From an uncultured Clostridium sp. (lineage in GTDB: Bacteria > Bacillota > Clostridia > TANB77 > CAG-508), in NCBI GenBank assembly GCA_947244325.1, contig CAMXJY010000014.1:1-41976 (forward strand): a stretch of 41,976 nucleotides of DNA, written 5' to 3'. Numbering within the stretch: position 1 is the stretch's first letter; each line of letters starts with the position of its first letter. The translations under genes and the position numbers were made by a program. The notes beneath the pieces are model-generated. The model was not told the DNA's origin. It ran no database searches and saw only the letters and a list, made by a program, of their open reading frames with translations. Positions 1 through 8,001 of this stretch are shown here, piece by piece.

Positions 1-20
1 CCTTTTAGGCGTTATAAGTA

Positions 21-50
21 AAATACCTCCGGCTAAGCCGGAGGATATTT
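21..50. terminator. Bidirectional intrinsic terminator
   Basis: A perfect 9-bp GC-rich stem (26-34 with 36-44) is flanked by A-rich sequence on the left and T-rich sequence on the right. It lies just past the stop of the reverse gene at 56-352 and could also stop transcription arriving from the left. Confidence 0.75.
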
Positions 51-55
51 ATTTG

Positions 56-352
56 TTATTTCTCACTACATCCCACAATTAACTGCACACCATCAACAAA
101 ACCATTCCTATAATACTTTTCATTAATATAAATTAAATACTTCATAAAGCCATCATAAATCAAATTAAGCTGTTTTCCAACATATTCTCTATTCTGTTTT
201 GGAATATTCTTTAAAATATTATTTCTAAATCCATCAAATTTAAAATCATGTTTTTTATCTTCATCAGTCATATAGCACAAATAAGTTTCTTCTCTAAAAT
301 CAAACCATTCTCTCAAAATATCATTTTCATTTACTTCTCTGTAATTAACCAT
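56..352 (-). CDS. Small hypothetical protein (98 aa)
   Basis: A 98-residue charged, soluble protein with no signal peptide or membrane segment. The ATG is preceded by a strong GGAGG on the reverse strand (about 361-365), so it is very likely translated. The C-terminal part (KYYRNGFVDGVQLIVG) resembles the tail of small uncharacterised proteins common in Clostridia mobile elements, but I do not recognise the family with certainty. It lies directly downstream of the broken TnpV gene, and its Shine-Dalgarno overlaps the ancestral end of that gene, which suggests the two once formed an operon. Function unknown. Confidence 0.7.
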   Translation of the reverse strand: MVNYREVNENDILREWFDFREETYLCYMTDEDKKHDFKFDGFRNNILKNIPKQNREYVGKQLNLIYDGFMKYLIYINEKYYRNGFVDGVQLIVGCSEK

Positions 353-364
353 ATCTAATTCCTC

Positions 365-721
365 CTATACATATATAATCTCATTAAAAACAATTTCTTC
401 AGCTCTATCTTTAATATTATTCATAAGTTCAACTCAAATCATAGCATCGCTGCCATCGAAATAAAGTGATACATTTTCAGTTTTTGCAAATTCTTTAATT
501 AAGTTATCTACCTCTTTTTTTGCTTGCCTATCAAAATCTATTAAATGATTTCTTAATTCGTCACTCATTTTTAATTCAGTATATAAGCCTTTTTTATAAT
601 CTTTAATATAATTTAGTCTTAATCTACCATATTTTCCAATATGATAATTCTCGTGAAAATTTTCAATAGTTAAATCAGGAATTAAATAATCTCCTTCTTT
701 GTGATAAGTAATTTTATTCAT
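365..721 (-). pseudogene. tnpV: TnpV-like transposon-encoded protein, interrupted by in-frame TGA
   Basis: The N-terminal part matches the TnpV family of Tn4451-type elements: ITYHKEGDYLIPDL, then IGKYGRLRLNYIKDYKKG, then a helical region. The first ORF ends at a TGA (434-436) after 95 residues. Reading on in the same frame gives VELMNNIKDRAEEIVFNEII and a TAG at 365-367. That restores the normal TnpV C-terminus and a usual length of about 118 residues. The TGA occupies the position where TnpV proteins carry Trp (family pattern ...QMAWVQAMNSIRNRAEEI). It may be a TGG-to-TGA nonsense mutation or read-through or recoding. GAGG upstream supports the ATG at 721. The role of TnpV itself is poorly known. 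Confidence 0.75.
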
Positions 722-1054
722 TTCTAAAACCTCAAAAATAAATTTTTAGGTCTCCCATTTTCATTAAAAACTATGAACATATGTATCAAACCCATTGGGA
801 AAAAATTGGGAAACAAACACTCAAAAAACGCCCTAAAAAGACACAAATGTTCTAAAATCCATTTCCCCAATTTTTATTGATATACTCGCTAAAACCCTTG
901 ATTTCACTAAATTATACAAAACTCTCAACTAGCCCTCATAACCCGAAGGCATAATAATAACGATAATAAACAATCAACACATGCACATAACTATCATAAA
1001 AAATAAAAAACTTCTATATGAATATACACAATGCACGAAATGCGCAAAAATTTA
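722..1054. other. Intergenic region with inverted repeat
   Basis: No coding capacity is seen between the reverse TnpV gene and the promoter of the forward gene. The stretch has an inverted repeat of about 10 bp (801-810 with 866-875, AAAAATTGGG and its complement) separated by about 55 nt. It could mark the end of a degenerate mobile element or a divergent regulatory region. Confidence 0.4.
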
Positions 1055-1083
1055 TTTACAAACCTATACCTCTCCTATATAAT
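1055..1083 (+). promoter_or_regulatory. Sigma-A promoter
   Basis: TTTACA (1055-1060), 17-bp spacer, TATAAT (1078-1083). Transcription would begin near 1090, so the coding start is the ATG at 1114 and not the upstream ATG at 1018. Confidence 0.75.
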
Positions 1084-1113
1084 GCATATAAAACAAAGCA
1101 AAAAGGAGAAATA

Positions 1114-3087
1114 ATGGTAGAAATAAGTAAAGAAATATTAGAAAAATATGGGATTTATAAAACAAGAAAATTAGAACCAAAAGAAAAAGATAAACTATTA
1201 AGAATGAAAAAAGAGATTGAAAAGCTTATTAATATTCCAATAGAAAAGTTTTATCTTGTTGATGATTGTGCGTGGGGAAAGGAAGCGGAAAAAGAAAAAT
1301 ATACTATTTGCATATTAGTGGATAGAAGATTTAAAGATTTAGATGAAAGCAGAAAATTATTAGAAGAGTATTGTGACAAGAAAGATATTGAGATTATTTA
1401 TTGGACTTTATGCCAATTTGAAAAAAGAAAAAATGCGCCAACTGAGAAAGATTATTATATATATAGATATGGCATTAAGGTGTATGATAGTGAAAAAAAT
1501 CCAGAGATTAATGAAAATATAAAAGAGACTGAGTATGCAGCTCAAAATATGATATATAAAAGTGTTGGTAGATATATTAATTCAAATCCAGATTTTGCGA
1601 TGATTAATTTGTCAAGAATTTATACATTAAAGATTGGTTATGCTGCTATTGGAAGAAATGGCGATTTAGTGAGAGATTGTGAGTTTGCAAAGCTAGTATC
1701 TGATGATAAGAGAGCAATAAATTTAATTGATGATTATTTAAGTCAAACTGATGAGAAGGAGAAAGTTAGAATAAAAAATGAATTTGCAAAATATTTGAAT
1801 TCAATAGAACAAGTTAAATTTCCTATGAATTTAGATGAAAAGCCTACTATGAATATATATGAAAAACTTTTGAAGAAGAAAGAAAAAGAAGGTACTTTAG
1901 ATATAAAAACTTTAAGCAAAGATGAATTATACATTATGTATATAATTCAAAATATTTATACTCATCAAATTGCAGAGTTATATGGAGTAGAAAACCAAAA
2001 AATAAATGCTAAAAGAGATAATTGGCATATAAAGTTAAGGGAAAAGGGATTAGCTGATGATGAAAAAGCAGTTGTTAGAAAATCGATTGAGAGTGCAGTT
2101 AAAGATAATGGAATATATGCATATTCTTTGCTAAAAAAGGTTGGTATGATGGATTTTGAAGAATGCATTTTTCCTATTTTAGAATATATGATGGATGATA
2201 ATACATATTTACTAAAAGAATTTTGGCAATTTACTGTAAATAGTAGTTTAGGATTTTTGATACACTCTCATAATAAAGATAATTATTATCAGATAAGTAT
2301 TTGTGTTGAGTTATTAATGCAAAATGATTTAATTAAAGAGGTTGATTTTAAGCAATATAGAATAACTAAAAAAGGTAAGGAACTCGTCAATTATTGCTAT
2401 AGAAATGATATTAATAAAATTACAATATCAGTTATATATGATTGTTTTGAAGAAGTTTATTTTTATGATTTAGATTATGAAGATGGATATCCTACAGAAT
2501 TTGAAGAGTTAATAACAGATACAATTACTTCACAAATTGAAAATATTAATGAAAATAAAGAGAAAATTGAAATTGTTGAAAAAACTTCAAGTTTGAAACA
2601 AGTTAATTTTAAGGGAATAAAACCTCATACAAAATCTAATAATCAGAAGAGAAAAGGTGTTAAAATTGATTATATAAAAACTAATGAGATAAAAATGGAA
2701 TTTGGTAGAAAATGTGAGGAGATTATATATAATTATGAAATTGAACGATTAAAAAAAGAAGGTAGCAAAGAAGCTGATAATGTTAAATGGATTTCAAGAG
2801 ATGAAGGTGATGGATTAGGATATGATATTGAATCTTTTGAAAACAGAAATGGTATTTATGAAAAAATATATATTGAAGTTAAAGGAACTGATAAGGATAT
2901 TACAGAACCATTTGAAATAACTTGGAATGAAGTTGAAGCATCAAATAAATATAAAGATAATTATTACTTATATAGAATTGCTAAGGTAAATACAAAGAAT
3001 CCAGAATTTTATATAGTGAAAGGCAGTATAGAAGATAATTTTAAACTAAGAGCAACTAAATATGAGGTAACTGAAAGAAAAAAATAA
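1114..3087 (+). CDS. Multidomain protein with C-terminal DUF3883 nuclease-like domain
   Basis: A 657-residue soluble protein. The C-terminal ~130 residues fit DUF3883 (PD-(D/E)xK-like, related to Mrr/NERD nucleases). An E...GR..E...YE.ERL helix starts near 529, GDGLGYDI contains D571, and IEVKGT contains E588 and K590, giving the D...ExK arrangement of the fold; the motif PFEITWNEV follows. Residues ~30-120 look like a degenerate nucleotidyltransferase domain and ~145-235 like a HEPN-type helical bundle, but catalytic motifs are not clear. A helix-turn-helix (THQIAELYGVENQKI) lies near 283. The start is chosen from AGGAG at 1104-1108 and the promoter just upstream. DUF3883 proteins occur in anti-phage islands; that role is inferred here. 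It is monocistronic with its own terminator. Confidence 0.8.
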   Translation: MVEISKEILEKYGIYKTRKLEPKEKDKLLRMKKEIEKLINIPIEKFYLVDDCAWGKEAEKEKYTICILVDRRFKDLDESRKLLEEYCDKKDIEIIYWTLCQFEKRKNAPTEKDYYIYRYGIKVYDSEKNPEINENIKETEYAAQNMIYKSVGRYINSNPDFAMINLSRIYTLKIGYAAIGRNGDLVRDCEFAKLVSDDKRAINLIDDYLSQTDEKEKVRIKNEFAKYLNSIEQVKFPMNLDEKPTMNIYEKLLKKKEKEGTLDIKTLSKDELYIMYIIQNIYTHQIAELYGVENQKINAKRDNWHIKLREKGLADDEKAVVRKSIESAVKDNGIYAYSLLKKVGMMDFEECIFPILEYMMDDNTYLLKEFWQFTVNSSLGFLIHSHNKDNYYQISICVELLMQNDLIKEVDFKQYRITKKGKELVNYCYRNDINKITISVIYDCFEEVYFYDLDYEDGYPTEFEELITDTITSQIENINENKEKIEIVEKTSSLKQVNFKGIKPHTKSNNQKRKGVKIDYIKTNEIKMEFGRKCEEIIYNYEIERLKKEGSKEADNVKWISRDEGDGLGYDIESFENRNGIYEKIYIEVKGTDKDITEPFEITWNEVEASNKYKDNYYLYRIAKVNTKNPEFYIVKGSIEDNFKLRATKYEVTERKK

Positions 3088-3096
3088 ATTAATTTA

Positions 3097-3167
3097 ATAA
3101 AATGACCCATAAAATCAGCATAAATAAAATGATTGTATTTATATAATGCTAAAGTGGGTCATTTTAT
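3097..3167. terminator. Bidirectional terminator between convergent genes
   Basis: A 13-bp perfect inverted repeat (3097-3109 with 3155-3167, core AAAATGACCCA) encloses a second, weaker hairpin in the loop. It sits exactly between two converging genes and is followed by T-rich sequence on both sides. Confidence 0.65.
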
Positions 3168-3172
3168 GATTT

Positions 3173-4645
3173 TTATTTCCCATACACAGAATAATTCCAA
3201 ACACTACCTTTATAATTCAAATTTTGAATTATAAAATCTCTAATTTCAGGAGGTTCCTGCTGAAAAATATCAGAATCATTGGTAACCACTAAAAATTCGG
3301 TGTTTTCACGAGAAAGAATATCATTTTTTAATTTCTCTTTTCCATTAAATCCAAGGTTTCCATTGAAAAGCAAATCATACACACCATGACTTTGTTTTAG
3401 TTCAATCATTGATATTGCCGAATCATAAGAAAATATTATTACATCAATACCTTCAGCGTTTTTTTCTTTTATATATTTTTTTATAACAGATTTTTTTTCT
3501 ATTTCTTCATTACTTAATAAAACTCTATTAAATGGGCTTGAAGAGTCTTTTACATAAGAGTATTCATAGATATTTTCAAAGTAATTAAATCCTATTCTTA
3601 TTATTACAGCTACAAGTATTATGGCACATATCCAAATTGTATTTGAACTGTATTTTTTATCTCCATATAGTTCATTTATTATTAATGTATCTAGTAGATA
3701 AAAAATGAAAATTAGATGTAAAGGCATTGCAAATAGGAAGTGTGCTCCGTTTGCAATTGGATAAATGATAAGTGATATACAGCAAGTGAAAATTATTAAT
3801 AATGTAAGAATTTTAAAAATTTCGTTTGTTATTATTTCCTTAAATATGCCATTTTTCTTTAATATAATGAAAACATATAAAACTATACTTGCCATAAATA
3901 ATATTACTTGATAAATTGATGCTGAAAAGCTTATATTATTTTGACCAAATTCCAATAGTCCACCAAATGCAAAATTTATAAAGTCTAGTAAAACTCCGTC
4001 AAAGTATAATTTTAAAATTATGACAGATGATGGTACTATAAATGCTAATAATTTAATTAATTGTGCTTTAAAAAACTTTTTTGATATTTTATAACAATAT
4101 AAATCATATATGATTGTAGCAATAATATAATAGATTCCTATATTTTGTTTAGTAAAGAATACTAAAAATGCTACAATTCCTTGATAAATTAGTGAAGTGT
4201 TTTTTATGTATAAATTGATTCCAAGTAAAACAAAAGCTATTGCAAGTGTATTGTAATTTGCTCCTGCTGTTACTATTGAAAATGTTTGCAAAAAAATTAA
4301 AGATACATATAAAAATGATAAATGTTTAGAGACTTTTAAATTTTGCAATATTTTAAATGTTAAGAAATATATAAAAGCAAAAATCAAAATATTATAAATT
4401 CTAAAAGATATGATTGTGCTTCCTAATATTTTGAAAAAAATATTTCCAATATAGAAAAATATAGGGGTTACAATAACATTTGCATCTTCATAAATTGATA
4501 ATCCGTTTGACATTTTAAAAATATTTTGAAAATTCCATAGTTCATCAGAAATTTCTAGTTGATTAAAGAATATCAAAAGAACGATTATTAAAAGAATAAG
4601 AACAGAAATTAATGATTTCTGAAATAAATTAAGTTTATTTTTCAT
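3173..4645 (-). CDS. GT-C family membrane glycosyltransferase (GT39/PMT-like)
   Basis: A 490-residue polytopic protein with roughly 10-12 hydrophobic helices. After the first helix comes an extracytoplasmic loop with an acidic pair (ISDELWNFQNI), the place where GT-C enzymes of the GT39/ArnT/PMT type carry their catalytic acid. It is followed by the typical TPIFFYIGNIFFKILG helix. The hydrophilic C-terminal ~110 residues form a soluble extracytoplasmic domain. Such enzymes transfer a sugar from a polyprenyl-phosphate donor to a lipid, glycan or protein at the outer membrane face. The acceptor is unknown. It is reversed relative to the secretion locus, so a role in glycosylating pilins is only speculation. 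Confidence 0.7.
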   Translation of the reverse strand: MKNKLNLFQKSLISVLILLIIVLLIFFNQLEISDELWNFQNIFKMSNGLSIYEDANVIVTPIFFYIGNIFFKILGSTIISFRIYNILIFAFIYFLTFKILQNLKVSKHLSFLYVSLIFLQTFSIVTAGANYNTLAIAFVLLGINLYIKNTSLIYQGIVAFLVFFTKQNIGIYYIIATIIYDLYCYKISKKFFKAQLIKLLAFIVPSSVIILKLYFDGVLLDFINFAFGGLLEFGQNNISFSASIYQVILFMASIVLYVFIILKKNGIFKEIITNEIFKILTLLIIFTCCISLIIYPIANGAHFLFAMPLHLIFIFYLLDTLIINELYGDKKYSSNTIWICAIILVAVIIRIGFNYFENIYEYSYVKDSSSPFNRVLLSNEEIEKKSVIKKYIKEKNAEGIDVIIFSYDSAISMIELKQSHGVYDLLFNGNLGFNGKEKLKNDILSRENTEFLVVTNDSDIFQQEPPEIRDFIIQNLNYKGSVWNYSVYGK

Positions 4646-4806
4646 ATAAAATTATTATATCTCCTACAATTAATTTAGTTATTTTTGTAACTATTTTTAA
4701 AATTATATATGTAATTTCCAGAGGTTTCAAGATTTTTAAAAAAATATATTTACAAAAAAAAAGTTATGTGCTAATATGAAAGTAACTTAATATATACAAA
4801 TTTTTG

Positions 4807-4835
4807 TTGATAAAAGTCAAAAAATGGTATATAAT
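4807..4835 (+). promoter_or_regulatory. Sigma-A promoter of first pilin gene
   Basis: TTGATA (4807-4812), 17-bp spacer, TATAAT (4830-4835). It is followed by a 30-nt leader and AAGGAGG before the ATG at 4868. The near-consensus elements suggest strong expression. Confidence 0.85.
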
Positions 4836-4867
4836 ATATTTAAGTATGGTAAAAGGAGGATTTTATT

Positions 4868-5260
4868 ATGACAAAGAATGTAATTAAAGTTGTTGTTGTA
4901 GCATTAGTTGCAGCATTACTAATTATATCATTAGCAACAAGCGTTAGTGCTGAACCTATGAGTTTTGATGATATTACAGAAAAAACAGTTACAAACGGTG
5001 CAGCTGATACATCTGGAGCAGCATCAAGTCTTAACAGAATAATTGGTTCTGCAATCACAGTTGTACAAGTAGTTGGTGTAGGTGTAGCTATTATCATGTT
5101 AATAGTATTAGCTATAAAATACATATCAGCAGCTCCTGGAGACAAAGCAGATATCAAAAAACATGCTGTTGTTTACGTAGTAGGTGCAGTAGTATTATTT
5201 GCAGCTAGTGGTATCTTAGGAATTGTTAAAAACTTTGCTAGCAACGTTACAGCAGATTAA
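4868..5260 (+). CDS. VirB2/TrbC-like pilin 1 (possible major pilin)
   Basis: 130 residues: a signal peptide (1-28, cleavage after SVSA), a short Ser/Ala/Gly-rich mature N-terminus, TM1 (~59-86), a charged cytoplasmic loop PGDKADIKK (~90-98) and TM2 (~100-120, YVVGAVVLFAASGILGIV). This is the architecture of TrbC/VirB2 pilins of conjugative T4SS. The gene has its own strong promoter and is cut off from the next pilin by a strong terminator, so it is made as a separate monocistronic mRNA. That is consistent with a highly abundant structural subunit. It is the first of seven paralogous pilin genes. Codon use leans to GCA/GTA and clean reading, as expected of a highly expressed gene. Confidence 0.85.
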   Translation: MTKNVIKVVVVALVAALLIISLATSVSAEPMSFDDITEKTVTNGAADTSGAASSLNRIIGSAITVVQVVGVGVAIIMLIVLAIKYISAAPGDKADIKKHAVVYVVGAVVLFAASGILGIVKNFASNVTAD

Positions 5261-5280
5261 TTTAATATGTGAATTTTATA

Positions 5281-5311
5281 AAAAAAGAATACTTTCGAAG
5301 TATTCTTTTTT
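5281..5311 (+). terminator. Intrinsic terminator after pilin 1
   Basis: A 14-bp perfect stem (5281-5294 with 5298-5311) with a TCG loop. The 3' arm ends in a run of T residues. Confidence 0.9.
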
Positions 5312-5314
5312 TAT

Positions 5315-5418
5315 TATAGTAGAAAATTTATCCCAGTGGAATAAATTTCTGTACTAGATAATTATGGCAGAAGTTAGATTTTGTAGCAGTTTGCACTGCG
5401 TACGAAATCTTGATTCTG
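5315..5418 (+). repeat. Dispersed 104-bp structured repeat A, copy 1
   Basis: Nearly identical to 31313-31416 (a handful of substitutions, same orientation). It contains two hairpins: AAATTTATCC...GGATAAATTT (near 5324-5347), and a long stem formed by AGATTTTGTAGCAGT pairing with ACTGCGTACGAAATCT (about 5377-5409). Both copies lie immediately after a strong terminator in the same secretion locus. Confidence 0.85.
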
Positions 5419-5421
5419 TTT

Positions 5422-5462
5422 TTTTATTTATATGAAATGCATTGTGTTTCATATAAATAAAA
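5422..5462. other. Hairpin in intergenic region
   Basis: A 16-bp perfect inverted repeat (5422-5437 with 5447-5462) with a 9-nt loop. It is AT-rich and followed by TTTT. It could act as a backup terminator or be part of the neighbouring repeat. Confidence 0.55.
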
Positions 5463-5526
5463 TTTTCGTCTATATCCGCATATATTTGTACATTTCTTAG
5501 TTGTGTAAATATAATATTTAACTATT

Positions 5527-5584
5527 AAGGTTTTGTCTGTTACAGTTACAATATATAAAATTGAGTTACAGATAAGTTATGTAC
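5527..5584 (+). repeat. Dispersed ~58-bp repeat B, copy 1
   Basis: Shares most positions with 39807-39864: AAGGYYTTGYCTRTTACAGT, a short AT spacer, then TACAGATAAGTTATG. It lies in the non-coding stretch between pilin 1 and pilin 2. Function unknown. Confidence 0.65.
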
Positions 5585-5682
5585 TATTATTCAAAATTAT
5601 TGTATTAATATGTATAAAAAAGTCGTAAAAATTATTTACAAAAGAAAACTTATAGGTTAATATAAACTATATAATGATATTA

Positions 5683-5711
5683 TTGAAAAATATCGCAAAA
5701 AGTGGTATAAT
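5683..5711 (+). promoter_or_regulatory. Sigma-A promoter of pilin 2-6 operon
   Basis: TTGAAA (5683-5688), 17-bp spacer, TATAAT (5706-5711). It would drive the five-gene pilin operon ending at the terminator at 7834-7863. Confidence 0.85.
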
Positions 5712-5756
5712 TATTTTAATAATGTGAATATTTGGGGAAGAAGGAGGAGAAAGAAT

Positions 5757-6146
5757 ATGAAGGTTTTAAAGAAATTATTTGTTATATTAGCAATTTCTCT
5801 TTTATTAGTAACAGTTTTTCAAAATAATATTTTTGCTTATAATTGGATGGCTGAAGTTAATAATCAAGCTGGTGGAGAAGCAGCTGCAGAAGGAGCTGGA
5901 GCAGTAAATGCAGTTACTAGTATTGCAGGTGCAGCATTAACTATAGCAAGATTAGTTTGCGTAGGAGTAGCAATAGTTATGTTAGTTGTACTTGCTATAA
6001 AATACATGTCATCAGCACCAGGAGACAGAGCTACTATTAAAAAACATGCAGTTGTATATGTAGTAGGAGCTTTAGTAATGTTTGCATCAAGTGGAATTTT
6101 AGGAATAATTCAACAATTCTCAGGAGCAATTAAACCAAGTAATTAA
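5757..6146 (+). CDS. VirB2/TrbC-like pilin 2
   Basis: 129 residues: signal peptide (cleavage after NIFA, residue 27), a Gly/Ala/Glu-rich mature N-terminus (QAGGEAAAEGAGAVNAV), TM1, the loop PGDRATIKK, and TM2 ending GILGIIQQFSG. Very similar to pilin 1 from TM1 onward. The ATG at 5757 is preferred over the upstream ATG at 5724 because AAGGAGG lies 8-9 nt in front of it and the longer form would add an Arg-rich stretch ahead of the signal peptide. First gene of the pilin 2-6 operon. Confidence 0.85.
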   Translation: MKVLKKLFVILAISLLLVTVFQNNIFAYNWMAEVNNQAGGEAAAEGAGAVNAVTSIAGAALTIARLVCVGVAIVMLVVLAIKYMSSAPGDRATIKKHAVVYVVGALVMFASSGILGIIQQFSGAIKPSN

Positions 6147-6177
6147 TAGATTATTTGATTTGTAGGAGGAAATAATT

Positions 6178-6576
6178 ATGAGTAAAAATATAAAAAAATG
6201 TGTAGCAATTGTGATGCTTGCGTTATTATTAAGTGCATTTAGCTACAATGTCGTTTTTGCAACTAGTGGATATAGTGATAAAATGAAAACATTAATTGGT
6301 GATGCAGAAAATACATGGAATGATACTACAGGAGCAAGCAAATCAGTTAATAGTATTGTATCAACAGTTATAACAATAGTAAGAATTATTGGTATGGCAG
6401 TTGCTTTAATAATGTTATTAGTGGTTGCTATGAAATATATGTCAGCAGCACCTGGAGAGAAAGCAGAAATTAAAAAGAGTGCAATAGTATATGTAGTAGG
6501 TGCAATTGTTTTATTTGCAGTTACAGGAATTTTAGGATTAATAAATCAATTTGCTACAGCAGTTAAAGCTGGATAA
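6178..6576 (+). CDS. VirB2/TrbC-like pilin 3
   Basis: 132 residues with a signal peptide (cleavage after VVFA, residue 28), a longer polar mature N-terminus containing a Trp (AENTWNDTTGASKS), TM1, loop PGEKAEIKK and TM2 (YVVGAIVLFAVTGILGLI). TAGGAGG precedes the ATG. The two-helix core is conserved with the other pilins while the mature N-terminus differs, as expected for subunits sharing one fold but exposing different surfaces. Cotranscribed with pilins 2 and 4-6; 31 nt after pilin 2. Confidence 0.85.
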   Translation: MSKNIKKCVAIVMLALLLSAFSYNVVFATSGYSDKMKTLIGDAENTWNDTTGASKSVNSIVSTVITIVRIIGMAVALIMLLVVAMKYMSAAPGEKAEIKKSAIVYVVGAIVLFAVTGILGLINQFATAVKAG

Positions 6577-6612
6577 TAAATTCTTATATACATATACAGA
6601 AATGGAGAAAAT

Positions 6613-7005
6613 ATGAGAGTTAATTGTAAACTTTTAATTAAATTAATAAGTATTATTCTAATAGCTTTACTTATGTTTAACTTTTCTACAGTAGTATATG
6701 CTGAAAATGGCTTAATAGATTTTAATGAGTTTGAAGAAGGAAATGATAAAACTCCTGAAAGTGTAAAAAATATGGTAAACACATCTACTGGAACTGTAAT
6801 AACAATACTTAGAATAGCAGGTATTGCTATAGCGAGTATAATGCTACTTGCTATAGCTATGAGATATATGTTCTCTTCAGCGGGAGATAGAGCAGATATC
6901 AAAAAACATGCAATTGCTTATGTAGTTGGAGCTATCATATTATTTGGTGTTACAGGAATTTTAGGAATATTAGTAGATATATCTAATTCATTTAATGTTA
7001 GCTAA
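6613..7005 (+). CDS. VirB2/TrbC-like pilin 4
   Basis: 130 residues: signal peptide (cleavage after VVYA, residue 30), acidic mature N-terminus (DFNEFEEGNDKTPE), TM1, loop AGDRADIKK and TM2 (YVVGAIILFGVTGILGIL). The RBS is a modest TGGAG. The loop has AGD instead of the PGD/PGE of pilins 1-3. The TM2 motif LFG supports the glycine predicted at the frameshift site of pilin 7. Cotranscribed within the pilin 2-6 operon. Confidence 0.83.
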   Translation: MRVNCKLLIKLISIILIALLMFNFSTVVYAENGLIDFNEFEEGNDKTPESVKNMVNTSTGTVITILRIAGIAIASIMLLAIAMRYMFSSAGDRADIKKHAIAYVVGAIILFGVTGILGILVDISNSFNVS

Positions 7006-7039
7006 GGATTTTATCTAAAAAAGATAAGAGGTGCGAAAA

Positions 7040-7414
7040 ATGAGAAAAAGTTTAAAAAGAATAAGTATAATTATTTTAAGTATTTTAATGATATTATCTT
7101 TGTTTTCAAATGCTTTAGCTGCAGGAGCAAAAGACTTTACAGGTGAAATGAGCGGAGATGGTGTAACAGATGCGAAAAATTCTGCAGTTAGTATTATATC
7201 TAGTGTTTTAGGAGTAATAAGAACAGTAGGTGCAGCTATTGCAGTTATCATATTAATGGTAATTGCATGTAAATATATAATTGCTTCAGCTGGTGATAGA
7301 GCAGATATAAAAAAATATGCTGTTAATTATATAATTGGAGCATTAGTTTTATTTGGATCATCAGGAATTTTGTCAATTATAAAAGTTTTTGTAGATTCAG
7401 CAGTAGGTGTCTAA
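7040..7414 (+). CDS. VirB2/TrbC-like pilin 5
   Basis: 124 residues: signal peptide (cleavage after NALA, residue 27), mature N-terminus AGAKDFTGEMSGDG, TM1, loop AGDRADIKK and TM2 (LVLFGSSGILSII). The ATG at 7040 is chosen because AAGAGG at 7026-7031 is the RBS. A GTG at 7031 overlaps that RBS and is unlikely to be the start. TM1 has a Cys (VIACKYIIA). Fourth gene of the operon. Confidence 0.82.
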   Translation: MRKSLKRISIIILSILMILSLFSNALAAGAKDFTGEMSGDGVTDAKNSAVSIISSVLGVIRTVGAAIAVIILMVIACKYIIASAGDRADIKKYAVNYIIGALVLFGSSGILSIIKVFVDSAVGV

Positions 7415-7446
7415 AATTTGATTATGAAGCAAAGTAAGGAGGAATT

Positions 7447-7830
7447 ATGAAAAAAGTAGTTTCTTTATTGGTAATATTGTTAACTATAAGTATAATTTTT
7501 GAAATCAGTACTGTATATGCAGCAGATGCTGGAGTAACTAAAATAATTGAAAATATGGCAGGTACAAGTAATCCTGTAGAAGCAGGTGGTACTAAAGTTG
7601 GTGGAGTTATAAATAATGTTATTGGTTTATTACAGGTTGTAGGTACAGGTATTTCAATAATAGTTATTACAATATTAGGAATAAAATATATATTAGCAAG
7701 TCCTGGTGAAAAAGCTGATATTAAAAAATCAGCTATACCAATAGTAATAGGATGTGTTCTTCTATTTGGAGCAGTCAATTTAATGGCAGCTGTAGAGGAA
7801 TTTTCAACTAATGTATTAAATAATGGTTAA
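7447..7830 (+). CDS. VirB2/TrbC-like pilin 6
   Basis: 127 residues: signal peptide (cleavage after TVYA, residue 25), Gly/Thr-rich mature N-terminus, TM1, loop PGEKADIKK and TM2 (GCVLLFGAVNLMAAV). The C-terminal half departs from the GILG consensus of the others. AAGGAGG precedes the ATG. Last gene of the pilin 2-6 operon, directly followed by a strong terminator. Confidence 0.83.
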   Translation: MKKVVSLLVILLTISIIFEISTVYAADAGVTKIIENMAGTSNPVEAGGTKVGGVINNVIGLLQVVGTGISIIVITILGIKYILASPGEKADIKKSAIPIVIGCVLLFGAVNLMAAVEEFSTNVLNNG

Positions 7831-7833
7831 TAG

Positions 7834-7863
7834 AAAAAGAATGAGAGATCATTCTTTTTTTTT
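7834..7863 (+). terminator. Intrinsic terminator of pilin 2-6 operon
   Basis: An 11-bp stem (7834-7844 with 7849-7859), GAGA loop, then continuous T to 7863. Confidence 0.9.
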
Positions 7864-7925
7864 GAAAATTTTGGCTCGCTTTTTATTACATTTGTGTTAA
7901 AAATATCAAATATTCAATAAAAATG

Positions 7926-7954
7926 TTGAAAAAAGATATTCGTTTGAGTATAAT
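7926..7954 (+). promoter_or_regulatory. Sigma-A promoter of main secretion operon
   Basis: TTGAAA (7926-7931), 17-bp spacer, TATAAT (7949-7954). It precedes pilin 7 and the PrgI/VirB4/VirB6 genes. No strong terminator is seen before 31245, so the transcript may exceed 23 kb. Confidence 0.85.
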
Positions 7955-8001
7955 TAATATAATAGTATAAATAGGCGCATTGGCACAAGGAGGGAGAAAA
8001 A

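Noticed and set aside
434..721. Global recoding of TGA as Trp
   Set aside because: TGG is used throughout and no other gene shows an in-frame TGA, so a simple code change is not supported by this window alone.
1018..1113. N-terminal extension of the DUF3883 protein from the ATG at 1018
   Set aside because: A consensus promoter (1055-1083) and RBS (1104-1108) lie inside it, so the ATG at 1114 is the start.
3097..3167. MITE-like inverted repeat
   Set aside because: The position exactly between convergent stops and the T-rich flanks fit a bidirectional terminator better. No target duplication is visible.
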